From VXOI01 sp965261945 (GTDB lineage Bacteria; Chloroflexota; Dehalococcoidia; Lucifugimonadales; UBA3495), in the NCBI GenBank assembly GCA_965261945.1, contig CBDHEF010000002.1:1240001-1304000 (forward strand): 64,000 nt of DNA, written 5' to 3'. The notes beneath the pieces were generated by a model that saw nothing but the letters and a program-made list of their open reading frames with translations, made no database searches and was not told the DNA's origin. This document shows, in pieces, positions 16,256 through 25,240 of this stretch (position 1 is the stretch's first letter; the number at the start of each line of letters is the position of its first letter). Made by a program: the position numbers and the translations under genes.

Positions 16256-17515
16256 TTGATATCTTATCTGGCGGCAATCAGAGACCGTTTTCTTCTAGGG
16301 CTGAAATATGCCGATTACCGGACGATGTGGATTGCCACCACCTGTTCGGGAGCGGCGGCCTGGGCGCTGATTGTCGCTCGCGGCTGGCTGGCCTGGGAGA
16401 TAACCGGAGAGTCCACCTGGGTGGGCATCATCACCTTTGCCGCGATGGTTCCGAGGGTGTTCTCCACGCCCATCGTCGGATACTTGGCCGACCTCTTCGA
16501 CCGCCAGACCCTTTTGAAATTGATATTTGCGCTCAATCTGGCCCACAACATCGTCCTGGCCCTGCTGGTGATGAACGGACTGGCAGGCCCCTGGATGCTG
16601 ATGTTCCTGGCCCTGTTCAACGGGACGCTCCGGGCCTCCCAGATGACGGTGGCGACCGCGCTGATCCCCAACCTGGTGCCACGCGAGCACCTGCTCAACG
16701 CCCTGGCCCTGAACCAGGCGACACAGCAGGGGTCGCGAATGGTGGGCGCCCTGGCAATCCTTCCGTTGCTAGGCTATCTCAACATTGAGGCTGCCTTCTG
16801 GCTTTGCAGCGCCTTCTATCTCATCGGCTTGGTCGAGGTGTCGAGAATCGGCACCCGGTCCACGGGACAAATGGACTCTTCACAGAGCTTCTGGCGTAAT
16901 ATGCTGGCCGGCTTCGAGTACGTCTACAAGCGGCCCTCGATCCTGGCTATGGTGATTCTGGTGCTGGCCCACTGCGCCTTTACCATGTCCTACGAGGCGA
17001 TCCTGCCGGCCATTTCCGAAGACAAGCTGGGAGCTGGCTCGGTGGGGGTGAGTTATCTCCTCGGCGGAGTGGGCGGCGGGGCGCTCCTGTCGTCGATCTT
17101 CCTGGCGGGGATCCGCAACACGGCGGTCAGGGGGAAAATGTTCCTCATTTTTGCCCTTCTGAGCAGTATGGCCCCGATAATGCTGGCCCTGTCCACGGTG
17201 CGCGAGGTTTCGATACTTGCCACGGTGTTTATGGGTGTCGCCCAAGCCGGGTTCATGACAATCAGCCACACCATCATTCAGACCCTTGTCGATGATGAAG
17301 TTAGAGGGCGGGTTGCCGGGGTTTACTCCGTTCACATCGGCGGCAGCATGGCCGTGACAAACATGATTAACGCAACCATCGCCGATGTGTTCACCGCCCC
17401 TGTTGTTATCGTAGCGGGAGGGCTGCTGTTCCTCGCCGCCGTAATCTTGAGTTTCGGCAGCGGCGCGCTCAGGCGCATTTACTTCCCCGGCCCTCCCATT
17501 TCCGCTGCGGCTTAG
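16256..17515 (+). CDS. MFS transporter (MFS_3 / enterobactin-exporter-like)
   Basis: 419 residues with about 12 hydrophobic segments. The inter-helix motif YLADLFDRQTLLK near residue 76 is the MFS motif A variant, and NLVPREHLLNALALNQATQQ near 140 with MVGALAILPLLG is typical of the MFS_3 exporter group. A second-half DDEVRGRVAGVYSVHIGG segment repeats the feature. The start is a TTG at 16256, without a good Shine-Dalgarno, so it could be elsewhere. It lies just outside the ISAs1 right end and 39 bases before an aminotransferase gene, possibly co-transcribed. The substrate is unknown. Confidence 0.85.
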   Translation: MISYLAAIRDRFLLGLKYADYRTMWIATTCSGAAAWALIVARGWLAWEITGESTWVGIITFAAMVPRVFSTPIVGYLADLFDRQTLLKLIFALNLAHNIVLALLVMNGLAGPWMLMFLALFNGTLRASQMTVATALIPNLVPREHLLNALALNQATQQGSRMVGALAILPLLGYLNIEAAFWLCSAFYLIGLVEVSRIGTRSTGQMDSSQSFWRNMLAGFEYVYKRPSILAMVILVLAHCAFTMSYEAILPAISEDKLGAGSVGVSYLLGGVGGGALLSSIFLAGIRNTAVRGKMFLIFALLSSMAPIMLALSTVREVSILATVFMGVAQAGFMTISHTIIQTLVDDEVRGRVAGVYSVHIGGSMAVTNMINATIADVFTAPVVIVAGGLLFLAAVILSFGSGALRRIYFPGPPISAAA

Positions 17516-17554
17516 CCGGAATCCCACATCTGTAACATGGCCGGAGGTACACCG

Positions 17555-18874
17555 ATGAGCACCGAACTGGAGCGCTACCAGGAGCTCACCCCCAAGTCAC
17601 GGGCGGCGTGGGAAGAGGCAAAGCAGTACCTGCCCGGAGGGGACAGCAGGAACTCAATCTTCTGGCCGCCATACCCCATCTTCGTTGAGCAGGCCAGCGG
17701 GGCCCATGTGATGGATGCCGACGGCACGGACCGTCTGGACTTCATCGGCACTATGACGACGCTGATTCTGGGCCACGCGCCGGAGCCGGTTACCGAGGCG
17801 GTTCGCGCGCAGTTGGAGCTGGGGGTGGTGTACAACGCGCCCAACCGGCAGCAGGTGCGGCTGGCCCGACTGCTGTGCGAGCGCGTCCCCAGCTTCGATC
17901 TGGTGCGGTTCACCAACTCCGGCACCGAGGCGACCCTCAACACCATCCGGGCCGCCCGCGCCTTCACCGGACGCAGCCTCATTGCCAAGGCCGAGGGCGG
18001 ATACCACGGCAGCCACGACGTGGTAAGCGTCAGCGTGCGCGTCGATCCCAGCAAGGCAGGCGAGCGCCAGCACCCCCACGCCCTGCCCGCCACCGAGGGC
18101 CTGGCCGACGGTGTGCTGGACTCGGTAGTGGTGATCCCCTTCAACGAAACGGGCCCAGCCCGGGAGATACTGGAGCAGCACAAAGATCAACTGGCCGCGG
18201 TCATAGTCGAACCGATGCTGGGGTCGGTGGGAATGCTGCCCGCCACCCACGAGTTCCTTGCCATGCTCCGCGAATTCGCCACCGAGAACGGCGTAATCCT
18301 GATTTTTGACGAAGTAATCAGCTTTCGCATTGCACCCGGCGGCGCGCAGGAATACTACGAAATCACCCCCGACATGACCTCGCTGGGCAAGATCATCGGG
18401 GGCGGGTTCGCCGTCGGCGCCTTTGGGGGGCGCCACGAGATTATGGGCCTGTACGACCCCACGTCAGGCCCCCGGGTGGCCCACGCCGGCACCTTCAACG
18501 CCAACCCGGTCACCATGCTGGCCGGGGCCGCAACCCTGGAGCAGCTAACACCGGGGGTCTATCGCCGCCTGGCTGAGGTGAGCGAGTATCTGCGTCACGG
18601 GCTGCGAGAAGTCGGCCGGGAACTGGAAGTTCCGGTGCAGGTCACCGGGCTTGGCTCGCTATTCGGCGTCCATTTTTCGGACGAGACGCTGGTCGGCTAC
18701 CGCGACATCGCGAAGGCCGACTCCGCCTTCCGGCACGATGTGTTCCTGGGGCTCATGAACGAAGGCATCCTGATGGCCCCAAACCTCGTGGGAGCCGTTT
18801 CCACAGCCATAGCCGAACCGGAGGTGGACGCCTTCGTGGCGGCCCTCCGCAAGGTGTTGCAGCGACTGGCTTAA
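17555..18874 (+). CDS. Class III aminotransferase, glutamate-1-semialdehyde-2,1-aminomutase-like
   Basis: About 439 residues, PLP-dependent. Seen: YLPGGDSRNSIFWPPYPIFV at the start, DFIGTMTTLILGHAPEPVTE, RFTNSGTEATLNTIRAARAF (PLP phosphate loop), KAEGGYHGSHD, LIFDEVISFRIAPGGAQEYY (Asp binding the pyridine N) and SLGKIIGGGFAVGAFGGRHE with the Schiff-base Lys. HAGTFNANPVTMLAGAATLE follows. The start at 17555 has GGAGGT 6 bases upstream. The family covers HemL and omega-type transaminases; without the other haem genes nearby, a transaminase of another amine is as likely as HemL. A weak hairpin follows at 18885-18904. Confidence 0.88.
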   Translation: MSTELERYQELTPKSRAAWEEAKQYLPGGDSRNSIFWPPYPIFVEQASGAHVMDADGTDRLDFIGTMTTLILGHAPEPVTEAVRAQLELGVVYNAPNRQQVRLARLLCERVPSFDLVRFTNSGTEATLNTIRAARAFTGRSLIAKAEGGYHGSHDVVSVSVRVDPSKAGERQHPHALPATEGLADGVLDSVVVIPFNETGPAREILEQHKDQLAAVIVEPMLGSVGMLPATHEFLAMLREFATENGVILIFDEVISFRIAPGGAQEYYEITPDMTSLGKIIGGGFAVGAFGGRHEIMGLYDPTSGPRVAHAGTFNANPVTMLAGAATLEQLTPGVYRRLAEVSEYLRHGLREVGRELEVPVQVTGLGSLFGVHFSDETLVGYRDIAKADSAFRHDVFLGLMNEGILMAPNLVGAVSTAIAEPEVDAFVAALRKVLQRLA

Positions 18875-18983
18875 GCGCAAAAAGCCCTCTCGGAGATGAG
18901 AGGGTTAAAGCAACAGAACCCACGCGCAGCCGTCCAACGTCCGGTTTGCCAAGGATGGCCGGCTGCGAATAAGGGGAATCAGG

Positions 18984-19295
18984 CTAAGCGAAGTCCTCGC
19001 GGCGGAAGAGCGTCGTGGTCTCGATGCGCTGCAGGTCGCCGTCGAACCAGTCGGCTACGGTCTCCCGCCACTGGGTGAAGTGAGGCATCCCTCGGTGGGC
19101 GGTCTCCCAGGCATCGCGGTTTTCGTAGACCTCATAGAGATAGAAGGTGTTGGGGTCGTTGTTGTCTGCCAGCACGTCGAACCGCAGACATCCGGGTTCG
19201 GCGGTGTTGGACCCTTCGGCATCGCCCTTGGTGGCTGCAATGAACTCGTCGCGATGTCCTTCCTTGATTTTTACGGTCACAAACAGGGTGAACAT
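18984..19295 (-). CDS. Antibiotic-biosynthesis-monooxygenase (ABM) domain protein
   Basis: 103 residues with a dimeric alpha/beta-barrel fold. MFTLFVTVKIKEGHRDEFIA, EPGCLRFDVLADNNDPNTFY and YEVYENRDAWETAHRGMPHF are the standard ABM strands, including the conserved His of the AH.. HF region. The start at 19295 has GGAGG upstream and is preferred over the in-frame 19376 ATG. Related proteins oxidise quinols or act on autoinducers without a cofactor. It is convergent with the aminotransferase gene. Confidence 0.85.
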   Translation of the reverse strand: MFTLFVTVKIKEGHRDEFIAATKGDAEGSNTAEPGCLRFDVLADNNDPNTFYLYEVYENRDAWETAHRGMPHFTQWRETVADWFDGDLQRIETTTLFRREDFA

Positions 19296-19530
19296 TGTTC
19301 CTCCATGCCCGGCGGCGGCCTGGCGGCCTGCGGTTACTCCGGGCGGCAGAATTGATGGCTCGTCGAACCGCTGCAAACGGGCCTACGGCTGTCCCATTAT
19401 ATTCCCGGACTGGCTGCCCGACAACGCGGTTGGCGTCCGGGGCGCATCGTTGTAGAATTGGCCTGCGACAGCGGCCGAATACAGGGCCGTATCCATCCGC
19501 GTCCATACATGTCCATCCAAGGAGGCCCCG

Positions 19531-19746
19531 ATGGCCGATATTCCGATTGTCTACACCCTCACTGTCTGCCCAGCCTGCGATGCTCTGCGGGCGGCATGGA
19601 AGCGGGAAGGCATAGAGTACGAAGAAAGGCGGGTTGACCAGAGCCAGGACACCCTGGACGAGGCCCTCGACTACGCCGATACCGTGCCCATCATCATCTA
19701 CCCCGACGGGAAGGTGGCGGTTGGCTTCAAGGGCATGACCGGTTGA
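19531..19746 (+). CDS. Glutaredoxin-like small thiol protein
   Basis: 71 residues. IVYTLTVCPACDALRAAWKR carries the CPAC redox pair at residues 13-16 on the first helix, and DTVPIIIYPDGKVAVGFKG provides the cis-Pro and C-terminal strand of the thioredoxin fold. It is shorter than usual glutaredoxins. The ATG has AAGGAGG upstream. It precedes a thioredoxin-like gene by about 75 bases, so the two may form one thiol-redox unit. Confidence 0.8.
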   Translation: MADIPIVYTLTVCPACDALRAAWKREGIEYEERRVDQSQDTLDEALDYADTVPIIIYPDGKVAVGFKGMTG

Positions 19747-19820
19747 GAAATCGGCTGACGGGCCGTGTGCCCAATCCATCAACACTGCGAACACGATAGA
19801 CCAGAAACTAGGGGGGCGAT

Positions 19821-20405
19821 ATGGCCAGAGAGACCAGCGTAGTAACGCCGGAACGCTATTCCCAGGGCTTCGACTACATGGCCTACATGAACGAGATCAA
19901 GGTCAACAAGGCCCGCTTCGAGGGCTTTTACGAGAGCAGCATTCTCTCCGAAGACGACGTCCGGGCCTTAAGGGATCTGGCATCCCGCGACAACGGTCCG
20001 AAGAAGATGCTGGTCCTGGGCGAGGACTGGTGTGGTGACGTAGTCCGCGGATTACCCGTTCTGGCCCGAATCTGCGAGGCCGCAGAAATGGAGATGCGCA
20101 TCTTCCCTCGCGACTCCCATCACGACATCATGAACGAGTTTCTGAAAGAGGGGCAGTGGATGTCCATCCCCGTCGCCGTCTTCTACACCGGCGACCACGA
20201 CTACATTTGCCACTGGATCGAGCGTCCTGAGGTCGCCGAGAGGGAGATGCACCAGATAGAGCGCGACATCCGCGCGGAGAACCCCGACATCGACGATCAG
20301 GCCTTCGGGCGGGAGCGCCGCTCCCGCACCGCCGCCAAGTCCGACGAATGGATCGCGGCCACCGTCGTCGAGATCAGGGAACTGCTGGGGAAGAGCGTTT
20401 CCTAG
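19821..20405 (+). CDS. Thioredoxin-family protein with a single active-site Cys
   Basis: 194 residues. KKMLVLGEDWCGDVVRGLPV (around residue 55-74) is the thioredoxin_9-type motif; the usual second cysteine of WCGDC is Val here. RIFPRDSHHDIMNEFLKEGQ and SIPVAVFYTGDHDYI supply the cis-Pro region. The C-terminal third is charged. With one Cys it may act as a monothiol reductase or a binding protein. The start at 19821 follows AGGGGGGCG. A strong terminator follows at 20444-20491. Confidence 0.8.
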   Translation: MARETSVVTPERYSQGFDYMAYMNEIKVNKARFEGFYESSILSEDDVRALRDLASRDNGPKKMLVLGEDWCGDVVRGLPVLARICEAAEMEMRIFPRDSHHDIMNEFLKEGQWMSIPVAVFYTGDHDYICHWIERPEVAEREMHQIERDIRAENPDIDDQAFGRERRSRTAAKSDEWIAATVVEIRELLGKSVS

Positions 20406-20443
20406 CCCACGGTTTGCGTCTGCGATTCGCTGTCTAAGGGTAA

Positions 20444-20491
20444 CCAACCGTTTGTCCTGAGTTAGTCGAAGGACGGACGGTTGGCTTTTTT
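20444..20491 (+). terminator. Intrinsic terminator built on a dispersed repeat
   Basis: The outer stem CCAACCGT (20444-20451) pairs with ACGGTTGG (20477-20484), followed by CTTTTTT. The loop contains GTCCTGAGTTAGTCGAAGGAC, an inverted copy of the CCTTCGAC.A.CTCAGGA repeat also found at 36741. It ends the thioredoxin-like gene and sits against the end of a convergent MFS gene. Confidence 0.85.
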
Positions 20492-20492
20492 G

Positions 20493-21824
20493 CTAGTCCG
20501 CCTGGCTGGCCTGAGACACGGCCGCGGCGCGTCTGCGTCGAGTATCTGCGGCGGCTTCCGGGCTGCCCAGAAACAGAAACAATGCGGACCCGAAGAGGCA
20601 GACTATGGCCACCACCGCCATGGGGATGGCATAGCTCTGGGTGGCATCGAACATTATGCCCGCAAATAGCGGCGCGGCCAACAGCATCATGTTCATAGGG
20701 ATCATGGACATTCCCGTAATGCTGGCAAAGGCCTTGCGCCCGAAGTAAACGCCACGGATGGCAGTGGTCAGCGGGTTGCGGCCACCAAATCCGATGCCCA
20801 TCAGCACCGCGAAAAGGAACACCATAGGAGCCGTATCGGCCAGCAGCAACACCAGCACCGCGCCGGACTGCACTGCCGAGAAACCGAACAGCGCAAGACG
20901 TATCGGCAACCTGTCTCCCACATATCCGCCAAGCAGCGTGAATATCGCGGCCACTCCGGTATAAGCCCCCACGACCCACCCAACGGTTTGCAGCGAAAAT
21001 CCCCGGTCGTCCAGCATCGGCCCCAAGTGAACCGTTATGGTTACGATGACGATGGACGAACAGGCATGTCCCATCGTTATCAGCCAGAAGCTCCTGGTTC
21101 TGACTGCTTCCTGCCAGGTGTAGTCCTGCTCGTCGTCGGCCGCCCCGGGTGTTGTTGCAGCAGCGGCTCGACGGGGGCGGGACGACGCTTCGCCATCGGG
21201 ATACTGCCCGTAGGGTTCAGGAGCGTTGCGGACAAAACGGGAGACAGGGAAGGCCACCACCACCAGGAACAGTCCGATGACCAGCGCGGTGTTGCGCCAC
21301 CCGGGGCGGCCGACAGCGTCGGGGTCGATGGCGAAGGCCAGCAGCGGCACCAGAACCATTCCGCCCACCAGGAACCCTTCCATCGCCAGGGCCATTGCCG
21401 TGGAGCGGTTGCGTACAAACCAGTTGTTCAGCACCGTCATCATCGGCATCCATGTGCCGAGACCGACCCCCATGCTCATCACGACGAACGCTGCGTAGAA
21501 GTGCCAGATGTTTTCCATCCGGCTCATAATCACGAATCCGCCCCCAGCAATCACCAGCCCGATAAGCACCATCCGCCGCGAGCCAAGTTTGTCTATCAGG
21601 TAGCCGCTGATGGGGCCCATTATCGAGCCTTCGACCCGGCTGAGGGAGAAGGCGATGGAAAGCTGGGTGCGAGACCAGGAGAATTCCCGCTCCAGCACGA
21701 CGAACCAAGCGGTCATGCCCTGGAACAGTGGCACGGTTCCGATGACCATGATGAAGGCAGACACCCCGACCAGTGTCCAGCCGTAGAAAAAGCCCCGTGG
21801 AAGGCTGGGGCCGGCGATGCTCAT
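20493..21824 (-). CDS. MFS transporter (oxalate/formate-antiporter-like group)
   Basis: About 443 residues with 12 predicted membrane segments. RGFFYGWTLVGVSAFIMVIG opens the first helix. SGYLIDKLGSRRMVLIGLVI is the motif-A loop, WMPMMTVLNNWFVRNRSTAM follows, and a long hydrophilic centre (about residues 200-225) divides the halves. GGYVGDRLPIRLALFGFSAV and GFGGRNPLTTAIRGVYFGRK lie in the second half. I chose the ATG at 21824 because the first helix begins there; the longer frame adds Pro-rich residues that look non-coding. It is a paralog of the next upstream gene. The likely cargo is a small carboxylate, by family only. Confidence 0.88.
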   Translation of the reverse strand: MSIAGPSLPRGFFYGWTLVGVSAFIMVIGTVPLFQGMTAWFVVLEREFSWSRTQLSIAFSLSRVEGSIMGPISGYLIDKLGSRRMVLIGLVIAGGGFVIMSRMENIWHFYAAFVVMSMGVGLGTWMPMMTVLNNWFVRNRSTAMALAMEGFLVGGMVLVPLLAFAIDPDAVGRPGWRNTALVIGLFLVVVAFPVSRFVRNAPEPYGQYPDGEASSRPRRAAAATTPGAADDEQDYTWQEAVRTRSFWLITMGHACSSIVIVTITVHLGPMLDDRGFSLQTVGWVVGAYTGVAAIFTLLGGYVGDRLPIRLALFGFSAVQSGAVLVLLLADTAPMVFLFAVLMGIGFGGRNPLTTAIRGVYFGRKAFASITGMSMIPMNMMLLAAPLFAGIMFDATQSYAIPMAVVAIVCLFGSALFLFLGSPEAAADTRRRRAAAVSQASQAD

Positions 21825-21900
21825 AAACGGTCCATGGGCGCGAGCAGTATTAACCCAAGGTTGAATTGGGAAATTTTGTGGAGGAGGGTTAAGCGCATTC

Positions 21901-23250
21901 TTATGAGTCGCCTGCGGTGGCGGGCGCCATGGTTGCGGTCGCGGGAAGTCGGGGCCTCCGGGCAATCAGGAACAGCACAGCGCCAATGGCGTTCAATCCG
22001 GCCAGGGAAAGGAAGGCCAGGTCGTAGTCGCCCAGCCGGTCCCGCATTAACCCGGCCATCGGGCCGGCTATCAGCAGCATCGCGTTCATCGGCAGCGTGG
22101 AAACTCCCAGTATCTTTCCAAAGGACGCGCGTCCGAAATAGTCTCCCCTGATGGCCGTAGTCAGCGGAGTTCGTCCGCCGAACCCCGCGCCGAACAAGAC
22201 GGCGAAGACGTAAATCATCCCCAATGAGGGCGCAAGGACCAAGATGACCACTGCCCCGGCCTGCAATCCTGTGAAGGCAAACAGAGCTACGTTCTTGGGA
22301 ACACGGTCCCCCATGAATCCGCCGGCCAACTGAAACACGATGGATACCGCGGTGTAGACCATTACCACCCAGGCGGTGGTCTGAACGCCATAGCCCAGGT
22401 CCCTCATCAGGAGTCCAAGCTGGGACATGATGGCAAGAATAATCATCGATCCCAGGCCGTGTCCGAAGGAAATGCACCAGAAGGCTTGAGTCCGCAGCGC
22501 CTGGCTTACGGTGAATCCCTCCTCTTCGCTGGCTGCCGACACTGCGGCCTGTCCACCCGCAGCGCGGGCCGCTGTCGAAGAGTCGCCATCCGGGCTCAAT
22601 CCCCGGTCTTCCGGTCTGCTGTAGATAAACCGGGGCAGAATCAAAGCGCAGACGAAGACGATGGCGGCGACCAGCAGGCCGGTGTTGCGCCAGCCCAGCC
22701 TTCCTTCCGGCATCACCACATCCCACGGGAAGGAGGCAAGCCAGCTCAAGCGCCCCGCCTCTGGGTCGATGGCCCAGGCGATGGCCGGCACGATGGTCAT
22801 TGCGCCAATGCCCATGCCGACCATCACGAGACCCATGGCCATGCCGCGGCGGCGGACGAACCAGTGGTTCATCAGCGTCATTAGAGGCACCCAACCGCCC
22901 AGACCCTGGCCCATGGACAGCAGGATAAACGCCGCCAGAAACCACCAGAAGTTCTGAGTGAAGGCAAAGAAGACAAAAGCGGCCGCGAGGGCCATCAACC
23001 CGACCATCACCATGCGCCGGGCCCCGAAGCGGTCAGCCAGGTAGCCTTCCAGCACTCCAAAGAGCCCGCCTTCGACACGGGTCATGGTCAGCGCGAGGCT
23101 TAGCTGGAACCTGGACCACTCAGGGAAGGTGGACGAGATGGCCACCACCCACACCGCATTGGCATGGAATACCGGGACCGACGTCAGCGCCATAACCACA
23201 CCGGCAATGGCGGTCAGCCACCAGCCGTAGAAGACACCGCGCGGCCTCAC
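21901..23250 (-). CDS. MFS transporter, tandem paralog
   Basis: 449 residues, GTG start. Its landmarks match the next gene: RGVFYGWWLTAIAGVVMALT, EGYLADRFGARRMVMVGLMA, WVPLMTLMNHWFVRRRGMAM, GGFMGDRVPKNVALFAFTGL and GFGGRTPLTTAIRGDYFGRA. The hydrophilic mid-loop is at about residues 215-245. The pair lie 76 bases apart on the same strand and probably arose by tandem duplication, with substantial divergence. The substrate is unknown; a monocarboxylate-type cargo fits the family. Confidence 0.88.
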   Translation of the reverse strand: MRPRGVFYGWWLTAIAGVVMALTSVPVFHANAVWVVAISSTFPEWSRFQLSLALTMTRVEGGLFGVLEGYLADRFGARRMVMVGLMALAAAFVFFAFTQNFWWFLAAFILLSMGQGLGGWVPLMTLMNHWFVRRRGMAMGLVMVGMGIGAMTIVPAIAWAIDPEAGRLSWLASFPWDVVMPEGRLGWRNTGLLVAAIVFVCALILPRFIYSRPEDRGLSPDGDSSTAARAAGGQAAVSAASEEEGFTVSQALRTQAFWCISFGHGLGSMIILAIMSQLGLLMRDLGYGVQTTAWVVMVYTAVSIVFQLAGGFMGDRVPKNVALFAFTGLQAGAVVILVLAPSLGMIYVFAVLFGAGFGGRTPLTTAIRGDYFGRASFGKILGVSTLPMNAMLLIAGPMAGLMRDRLGDYDLAFLSLAGLNAIGAVLFLIARRPRLPATATMAPATAGDS

Positions 23251-23569
23251 CTCGGCCTCTCTTCAGGAGCCGGTTCTGTCTTCGTCACGAAATACAGCGC
23301 ACTGCCTCCAAGAACGCCGGAGCAACGCTATCCGCGCCGCTACCAGTAATAATTTCCATACTATTTCAGTTTAGTTATCATAATCAATAATAACCTTCCG
23401 CGCAAGAGTCGCTTTCGCCATTCCTCGCTGGTTTCGACGCTGGTTTCGACATTTCCCAACCTGCGGCTAACGTGGTAAATTAGGCTTCGCCGACGGTCGG
23501 GGGATGCTCCGGCCTGATTCGCTGTTACAAAATGGCGCCACAGGAAAACCAGGCAAAGCGGAGGACCAA

Positions 23570-24655
23570 ATGAAATACGGAATGTTTATGATGCCATCGC
23601 ATCCACCGGAGCGCGAGTTGTACGCCGCCCACCAGTGGGACCTGGACTGTTTGCAAATGGCCGATGAGATTGGGTTCTCCGAGGCTTGGATCGGCGAACA
23701 CTTCACCTCCCCGTGGGAGCCTATTCCCGCCCCCGACCTGATGATTGCCCAGGCGCTGATGCGCACCAAGAACATCAAGCTGTGTACCGGCGTCCATCTG
23801 CTTCCCTACCATCACCCTGCGGAGTTGGCCTGCCGGGTGGCCTACCTCGACCACATAGCCCAAGGCCGGTTCATGTTTGGCATCGGCTCCAGCGGGCTGC
23901 CCACCGACTACCGGCTATTCGACGTGGACGGCATGAACGGCCAGCACCGACGCATGACCCGCGAGTCGATAGACATCATATTGAAGCTGTGGGAGAGCGA
24001 GGAAGCCTTCGAGTACAAGGGAGACTTCTGGGACGTGAACTACCCGGAACCGATGCTGGACACGCTTCGCTTCTTCATCAAACCCTACCAGAAGCCCCAC
24101 CCGCCGATCGGCGTCGCCTCGGTGAGCATAGGTTCAGAGACGCTGAAGATTGCCGGAGAGCGGGGATTCATCCCCATGAGCCTGGCGTTCAACCACGACT
24201 ATGTTATCAGCCACTGGGACGCCATCGTGGAGGGCGCCGCCCGCAGCGGACGGACGCCCCTGCGCTCTGAATGGCGCATCACCCGCGACGTGTGGGTGGC
24301 GGACTCCGACGACGAGGCCATGGACGGCGCGATAAACGGAATGCTGGGCCGCGTCTGGGGCGACTATCTGTTGCCGCTGTTCTCGGCCTTCGGCCTGACC
24401 CACGTCATCAAGCACGATTCCAGTGTGCCAGACGAGGCGGTCACCCCAGAGTACATGGCCGAACACGTCTGGCTGGTCGGCTCTCCCGACACCGTGGAAA
24501 AGCGCCTGCTGAGCCTTTACGAGATGTGCGGCGGCTTCGGCACGCTGCTGACTCTCGTGTACGATAACATTGAGAATCAGAAGAACTGGGAAAAGTCCAT
24601 GAACTTGTTTTCGAAAGAGGTCATGCCCCGCTTCGCAGAGCTGAATCCCGACTAA
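23570..24655 (+). CDS. LLM-class flavin-dependent monooxygenase
   Basis: 361 residues from the ATG at 23570, chosen because GGAGG lies 6 bases upstream. KYGMFMMPSHPPERELYAAH, SEAWIGEHFTSPWEPIPAPD, HHPAELACRVAYLDHIAQGR and FGIGSSGLPTDYRLFDVDG show the luciferase-superfamily barrel, and ICGGFGTLL-like MCGGFGTLLTLVYDN closes the C-terminal part. Length and motifs match the enzyme at 1089-2171. It is alone on its strand, with MFS genes diverging upstream. A reduced-flavin supplier must come from elsewhere. The substrate is not deducible. Confidence 0.92.
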   Translation: MKYGMFMMPSHPPERELYAAHQWDLDCLQMADEIGFSEAWIGEHFTSPWEPIPAPDLMIAQALMRTKNIKLCTGVHLLPYHHPAELACRVAYLDHIAQGRFMFGIGSSGLPTDYRLFDVDGMNGQHRRMTRESIDIILKLWESEEAFEYKGDFWDVNYPEPMLDTLRFFIKPYQKPHPPIGVASVSIGSETLKIAGERGFIPMSLAFNHDYVISHWDAIVEGAARSGRTPLRSEWRITRDVWVADSDDEAMDGAINGMLGRVWGDYLLPLFSAFGLTHVIKHDSSVPDEAVTPEYMAEHVWLVGSPDTVEKRLLSLYEMCGGFGTLLTLVYDNIENQKNWEKSMNLFSKEVMPRFAELNPD

Positions 24656-24745
24656 ACCAAATCCAAGGTGAAATGCGCATTTATGCCAGGTAGCGTTTCA
24701 TTGCAGGTGGACTCGCCGGCGCACGGGCGGTCCGGCGGTCCACTG

Positions 24746-24774
24746 GTAGGGGCGGGTTTCAAACCCGCCCCTAC
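24746..24774. repeat. 29-bp perfect palindrome
   Basis: GTAGGGGCGGGTTT, a single central C, then AAACCCGCCCCTAC. Its form is that of a dispersed REP-like unit or a cruciform site; only one copy is in this window. Confidence 0.75.
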
Positions 24775-24931
24775 GGTCGAGGCGCGAACCCTGACTGCGA
24801 ATGGCTGTCCGCAAAATGTACATCCCACATTGGCTTTGGTTTAGGACGCCAGTCGCGCTTATCTTCAATCAAATGGGCCGTCCGTCAACCGGACGGCCTC
24901 TCTCCTTGACCTCAAAGGCGGTCTTTCGTTA

Positions 24932-24971
24932 GGGAGTGTCATCATCACATTCCCACTTTGACGACACTCCC
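24932..24971. mobile_element. 40-bp minimal IS5-type remnant (both ends, no interior)
   Basis: GGGAGTGTC at one end and GACACTCCC at the other, with TA outside each (24930-24931, 24972-24973). On the minus strand its first 31 bases match the left end of the IS5-family element at 10031 with one mismatch, and the last 9 are the right inverted repeat. Confidence 0.7.
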
Positions 24972-25240
24972 TAGACAACGACGGATTTTCTGGTATCGTA
25001 TGCAAACTATATGGTGGCGATGAACGGTTTGAGTGATGAGCCGGGCGAACTTCGAGCGGGGTTGCGACGGCCTTCCGGGATTCCATGCCTTCTTCGCCTC
25101 GGCCTTTGGCTGCATACAGCGGCGGGAGCGCAGCCGCAACTATCTTCATCTTCTGCTTTCGCAGGAACGACAGGGGAACTGGGAATGCCGGGCGGAGACT
25201 AGCAAGGTGTTGCGCGTCTGGGCGTACCGGGGGCGTCCCG

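Larger units (their letters stand above)
24656..25240. other. Intergenic region rich in palindromes, no gene
   Basis: 585 bases with no convincing reading frame. It holds the 29-bp palindrome at 24746-24774, a GC hairpin at 24876-24898 (arms GGCCGTCCG and CGGACGGCC) and the 40-bp IS remnant at 24932-24971. It probably also contains the promoter of the large repeat protein. Open frames crossing 25011-25240 lack domains and I treat the ATG at 25241 as the real start. Confidence 0.55.

Noticed and set aside
24746..24774. Palindrome as a transcription terminator
   Set aside because: Its arms are perfect but no T-tract follows on either strand, so I call it a repeat only.
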